Positions 42,205 to 44,819 of a stretch of 44,819 bases of DNA are shown in pieces. The DNA is from an uncultured Alkalilimnicola sp. (lineage in GTDB: Bacteria; Pseudomonadota; Gammaproteobacteria; Nitrococcales; AK92). The notes under the pieces were generated by a model that was not told where the DNA came from, did no database searches, and saw only the letters and a program-made list of their open reading frames with translations. The DNA is taken from contig CALGAN010000017.1 of the NCBI GenBank assembly GCA_937951875.1, positions 1-44,819 of the forward strand, read 5' to 3'. The stretch's first letter is position 1. The number at the start of each line of letters is the position of its first letter. The position numbers and the translations under genes were made by a program.

Positions 42205-44283
42205 ATGGCTATTCAAGACAACGTGTTGCGCCTGCTGGTGGCGGAGCGTTCCCTGAACGACGCAGAAATGCTGGTGAGCGTGCTCCGCAACGCCGGGCAT
42301 GCCGTACGCCCCACCCGAGTGGAGGACGAAGACTCCCTGCGCGAAGCGCTGGGCGCGAAGACCTTCGACATGCTGCTCTACTCCCTCGGCTTCGAGGATC
42401 TGAGCCTGGAGCAGACCGGCAAGATCATCCAGCAGGCGGGCAAGGACATCCCGATCGTCGTGGTGGCGCCGAGCGAGGATCCGGAAAGCCGGATCAAGGC
42501 GATGACCATCGGCGCGGTCGACCTGGTCAGCAAGGCCGACCTCAAGCATCTGCAGCTGGTGATCAAACGCGAGCTGACCAACCTGAACCTGCGGCGGCGG
42601 CTGCGGCGGGTCGAGGCCGCGCTGCGCGAGGTGGAGAAGCGCTGCCATTCGCTGCTGGACAACTCGCGCGACGCCATCGCCTACGTCCACGAAGGCATGC
42701 ACATCTACGCCAACAAGGCCTATCTCGAACGCTTCGGCTTCGAGAGCATGGACGACATCGAAGGCATGCCGCTGCTCAACATGGCGGCGCCGCAAGACCA
42801 GGCCAAGCTCAAGGAATTCCTGCGCAACTACCAGAAGCACGGCGACCAGGAGCAGGAGCTGGAAATCACCATGCTCGCCAACGACGACGGCCGCGAGCTG
42901 CACGTGGTGATGACCTTCTCGCCGGCCTCGATCGACGGCGAGCCCTGCACGCAGATCCTGGTGCGCAGCCAGGGCGCGCCGGCGGAGCTGGTGCAGCAGC
43001 TCGACAGCCTCAGCAAGCAGGACCTGCTCACCGGGCTGTACAACCGCCAGCACTTCATGGAAGAACTGGAGAAGAACCTGGCCAAGGCGCTGGCCGAGGA
43101 TTCCACCGCCGGCCTGCTGTTCCTGCAGCTGGACAATCTGGAAGGCGCCCGTCAGGCGCTGGGCATCACCGGCATCGATACCCTGATCAGCGACATCGGC
43201 GGCCTGATCCGCGCCGAGATCGGCCAGGACGGCATCGCCGCCCGCTTCTCCGACGAAGCCTTCACCATCCTGCTGCCCAACGAGGGCGTGCACGCCGCCA
43301 TCGCCCTGGGCGAGGCGCTGCGGCACGCCATCGAGGAGCACATTTGCGAGTCCGGCGGCCGTACCTTCACCACCACCTGCAGTATCGGCATCACCGTCAT
43401 GGGCGAGCGCACGGGCACGGCGCAGGCGGCGCTGCACGAGGCGCTGACCGCCGCCGATCAGGCCCGCGCCCAGGGCGGCAACCAGGTAGTGCTGCACGCC
43501 ACCGACGACGACAAGGCCGCCTCCGGCAGCGAACTGACGCAGCTCCTGGAGGACGCGCTCGTCAACGATCAGTACTTCCTGGTGTTCCAGCCGGTGGTCA
43601 GCCTGCAGGGCGACAACCGCGAGCGCTACGAAGTGCGGTTGCGGCTGCAGACCGCCAACGGCGTGATGATGCCGGCCGACTTCATCCCGCACGCCGAGCA
43701 GGCCGGACTGATGCCGGCGGTGGACCGCTGGGTGGTGCGCACGGCGCTACGCACCCTAAGCAAGCACCTCGCCGCCAAGCACGACACCATCCTGTTCCTG
43801 AAGCTGTCCGGCCCGACCTTGGCCGACGCCGATTTCCTCGGCTACCTGGCTGAGCAGCTCAAGGCCACCGGCGTGAGCGGTAACCGGCTGGTGTTCCAGG
43901 TGAACGAGCCGGTGGCGGTCACCCAGCTCACCCACGCCCGCGAGGCCTTCCGCGGCCTGAAGCAGCTGGGCTGCGGCTTCTCGCTGGACCATTTCGGCAG
44001 CGGCCTCAACCCGTTCCAGCTGGTCAAGCACTTGCCGGCCGACTACCTCAAAGTGGACGCGCAGCTGACGCACAACCTCTCCGAGAGCGAGGAGAACCAG
44101 CAGAACATCAAGAACCTGATCAATACCGCCCACACCATGCAGAAGCAGGTGGTCGCCGGCTACCTGGAGGACGCCAGCAGCCTGGCGCTGCTCTGGCAGT
44201 TCGGCGCCGACTTCGTGCAGGGCCGGTTCCTCAAGGAGCCCGAGCCGGAGATGAACTACGACTTCGCCGGCATGTCGATCTAG
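42205..44283 (+). CDS. fimX: FimX-type degenerate REC-PAS-GGDEF-EAL protein
   Basis: A 692-aa protein with four domains: REC-like (7-118, without a phospho-acceptor at the usual LLYS position), PAS (about 145-260), GGDEF (about 268-430) and EAL (about 445-680). The GGDEF signature is RFSDE at 347-351 and the EAL signature is EVR at 476-478, so neither cyclase nor phosphodiesterase activity is expected. By family knowledge FimX binds c-di-GMP through its EAL domain and drives type IV pilus assembly at the leading pole. The C-terminal FVQGRFLKEPEPEMNYDF is the conserved FimX tail. A good AAGGTGAGG site precedes the ATG. It follows the PilZ-like gene by 38 bases. Confidence 0.93.
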   Translation: MAIQDNVLRLLVAERSLNDAEMLVSVLRNAGHAVRPTRVEDEDSLREALGAKTFDMLLYSLGFEDLSLEQTGKIIQQAGKDIPIVVVAPSEDPESRIKAMTIGAVDLVSKADLKHLQLVIKRELTNLNLRRRLRRVEAALREVEKRCHSLLDNSRDAIAYVHEGMHIYANKAYLERFGFESMDDIEGMPLLNMAAPQDQAKLKEFLRNYQKHGDQEQELEITMLANDDGRELHVVMTFSPASIDGEPCTQILVRSQGAPAELVQQLDSLSKQDLLTGLYNRQHFMEELEKNLAKALAEDSTAGLLFLQLDNLEGARQALGITGIDTLISDIGGLIRAEIGQDGIAARFSDEAFTILLPNEGVHAAIALGEALRHAIEEHICESGGRTFTTTCSIGITVMGERTGTAQAALHEALTAADQARAQGGNQVVLHATDDDKAASGSELTQLLEDALVNDQYFLVFQPVVSLQGDNRERYEVRLRLQTANGVMMPADFIPHAEQAGLMPAVDRWVVRTALRTLSKHLAAKHDTILFLKLSGPTLADADFLGYLAEQLKATGVSGNRLVFQVNEPVAVTQLTHAREAFRGLKQLGCGFSLDHFGSGLNPFQLVKHLPADYLKVDAQLTHNLSESEENQQNIKNLINTAHTMQKQVVAGYLEDASSLALLWQFGADFVQGRFLKEPEPEMNYDFAGMSI

Positions 44284-44304
44284 CGCCAGCCGCCGTCGGG
44301 CAAC

Positions 44305-44334
44305 AAAAAAGCGGGCTCAAGGCCCGCTTTTTTT
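44305..44334. terminator. Bidirectional terminator between fimX and htpX
   Basis: GCGGGC (44311-44316) and GCCCGC (44322-44327) form a stem with loop TCAAG. It is flanked by six A on the left and seven T on the right, giving a good U-tract in both directions. It ends both convergent transcripts. Confidence 0.92.
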
Positions 44335-44349
44335 CGTCCGGCCAACGGC

Positions 44350-44819
44350 TCAGGAGCGCGCCGCCTGCAGCGCGGCGATGCGCTCCTCCAGCGGCGGATG
44401 CGACATGAACAGCCGCGACCAGCTCTTGCCGCCCGGAGTGATGCCAAAGGCCTTGACCTGCTCGGGCAGGTGGCTGTGGCCGTAGGACATCTGCAACCGC
44501 TGCAGCGCCCGGATCATCTTGTCGCGGCCGGCCAGGCGGGCGCCGCCGGCGTCGGCGCGGAACTCGCGCTGGCGCGAGAACCACATGACGATGATCGAGG
44601 CGAACAGGCCGAAGATGATCTCCAGCACCATCACCGTGAGGAAGTAGCCGATGCCGTAGCCGCCGGAGTCGTCGTCGCGGCGCAGGAAGCTGTCGATCAG
44701 GCCGCCGACCACGCGCGCCAGGAAGATCACGAAGGTGTTGAGCACGCCCTGGATCAGGGTCAGGGTGACCATGTCGCCGTTGGCGATATGGCTGACCTCA
44801 TGGCCCAGCACCGCCTCGG
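44350..44819 (-). CDS. htpX: Heat-shock membrane zinc metalloprotease HtpX (partial, 5' end outside window)
   Basis: The C-terminal 156 residues of HtpX, cut by the window edge. The zinc motif HEVSH is followed by IANGDMVTLTLIQGVLNTFVIF, and the third ligand glutamate is in RQREFRADAGGARLAG. Two transmembrane segments lie between these. The C-terminal FMSHPPLEERIAAL is the family end. The frame remains open to the window edge (EAVLGHEVSH), so the start is upstream, beyond base 44819. HtpX acts with FtsH in degrading misfolded inner-membrane proteins. Confidence 0.96.
   Translation of the reverse strand, partial: EAVLGHEVSHIANGDMVTLTLIQGVLNTFVIFLARVVGGLIDSFLRRDDDSGGYGIGYFLTVMVLEIIFGLFASIIVMWFSRQREFRADAGGARLAGRDKMIRALQRLQMSYGHSHLPEQVKAFGITPGGKSWSRLFMSHPPLEERIAALQAARS

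Overview
The window is a dense, very GC-rich stretch of ordinary bacterial chromosome that looks gammaproteobacterial. The strongest taxonomic signal is gene order. The run leuC-leuD-leuB-asd-usg-fimV-(EcfT-like)-truA-trpF-trpB-trpA-accD-folC-SPOR protein-cvpA-purF-metZ follows the order known from Pseudomonas and relatives, with trpBA inserted between trpF and accD as in Xanthomonas-type genomes. The block psd-epmA-efp-epmB-(PA4958-like)-fimX is also partly Pseudomonas-like. I cannot name the genus. I see no phage, IS element, integron, CRISPR array, tRNA or rRNA, and no gene-free stretch over 300 bases.

Layout. 1-5.2 kb: a small membrane protein, a DUF2058 protein, rlmL, a stress-protein-like gene, and a coupled methyltransferase/DUF4202 pair. 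5.2-7.7 kb: a membrane protein, a nuclease/phosphatase-fold enzyme and a HAD phosphatase. 7.7-10.9 kb: a tightly packed four-gene envelope operon (soluble/one-TM protein, holin-like protein, DUF3618 protein, YihY/BrkB protein). 11.0-14.0 kb: yajQ-arfB, a DUF455 ferritin-like protein and a glycerate kinase. 14.0-32.6 kb: the long minus-strand biosynthetic block described above (methionine, purine, folate, fatty acid, tryptophan, lysine/threonine/methionine and leucine synthesis, plus fimV and truA). 32.6-36.0 kb: an MFS transporter, aroC and prmB. 36.0-37.7 kb: a Sco-type copper chaperone and psd. 37.6-40.3 kb: the EF-P lysylation set epmA-efp / epmB. 40.4-44.3 kb: a PilZ-like protein and a degenerate c-di-GMP receptor of the FimX type. 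The window ends inside htpX.

The most striking regulatory feature is the 157-base leader of metZ. On the minus strand it carries a sequence matching the SAM-II riboswitch aptamer. It is followed six bases later by a Rho-independent terminator. A perfectly placed alternative 10-bp helix joins the 3' end of the aptamer to the terminator's left arm and loop. This is a complete, readable SAM-controlled transcription attenuator in front of a methionine synthesis gene, in a lineage where this riboswitch class is not the usual expectation.

Two functional themes recur. The first is c-di-GMP and type IV pili: yajQ, fimV, fimX and the PilZ-like partner. The second is translation quality: arfB, prmB, rlmL, truA and the EF-P pathway. 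Translational coupling by 1-17 base overlaps is common, and trpF, trpB, trpA and epmA all use GTG starts.
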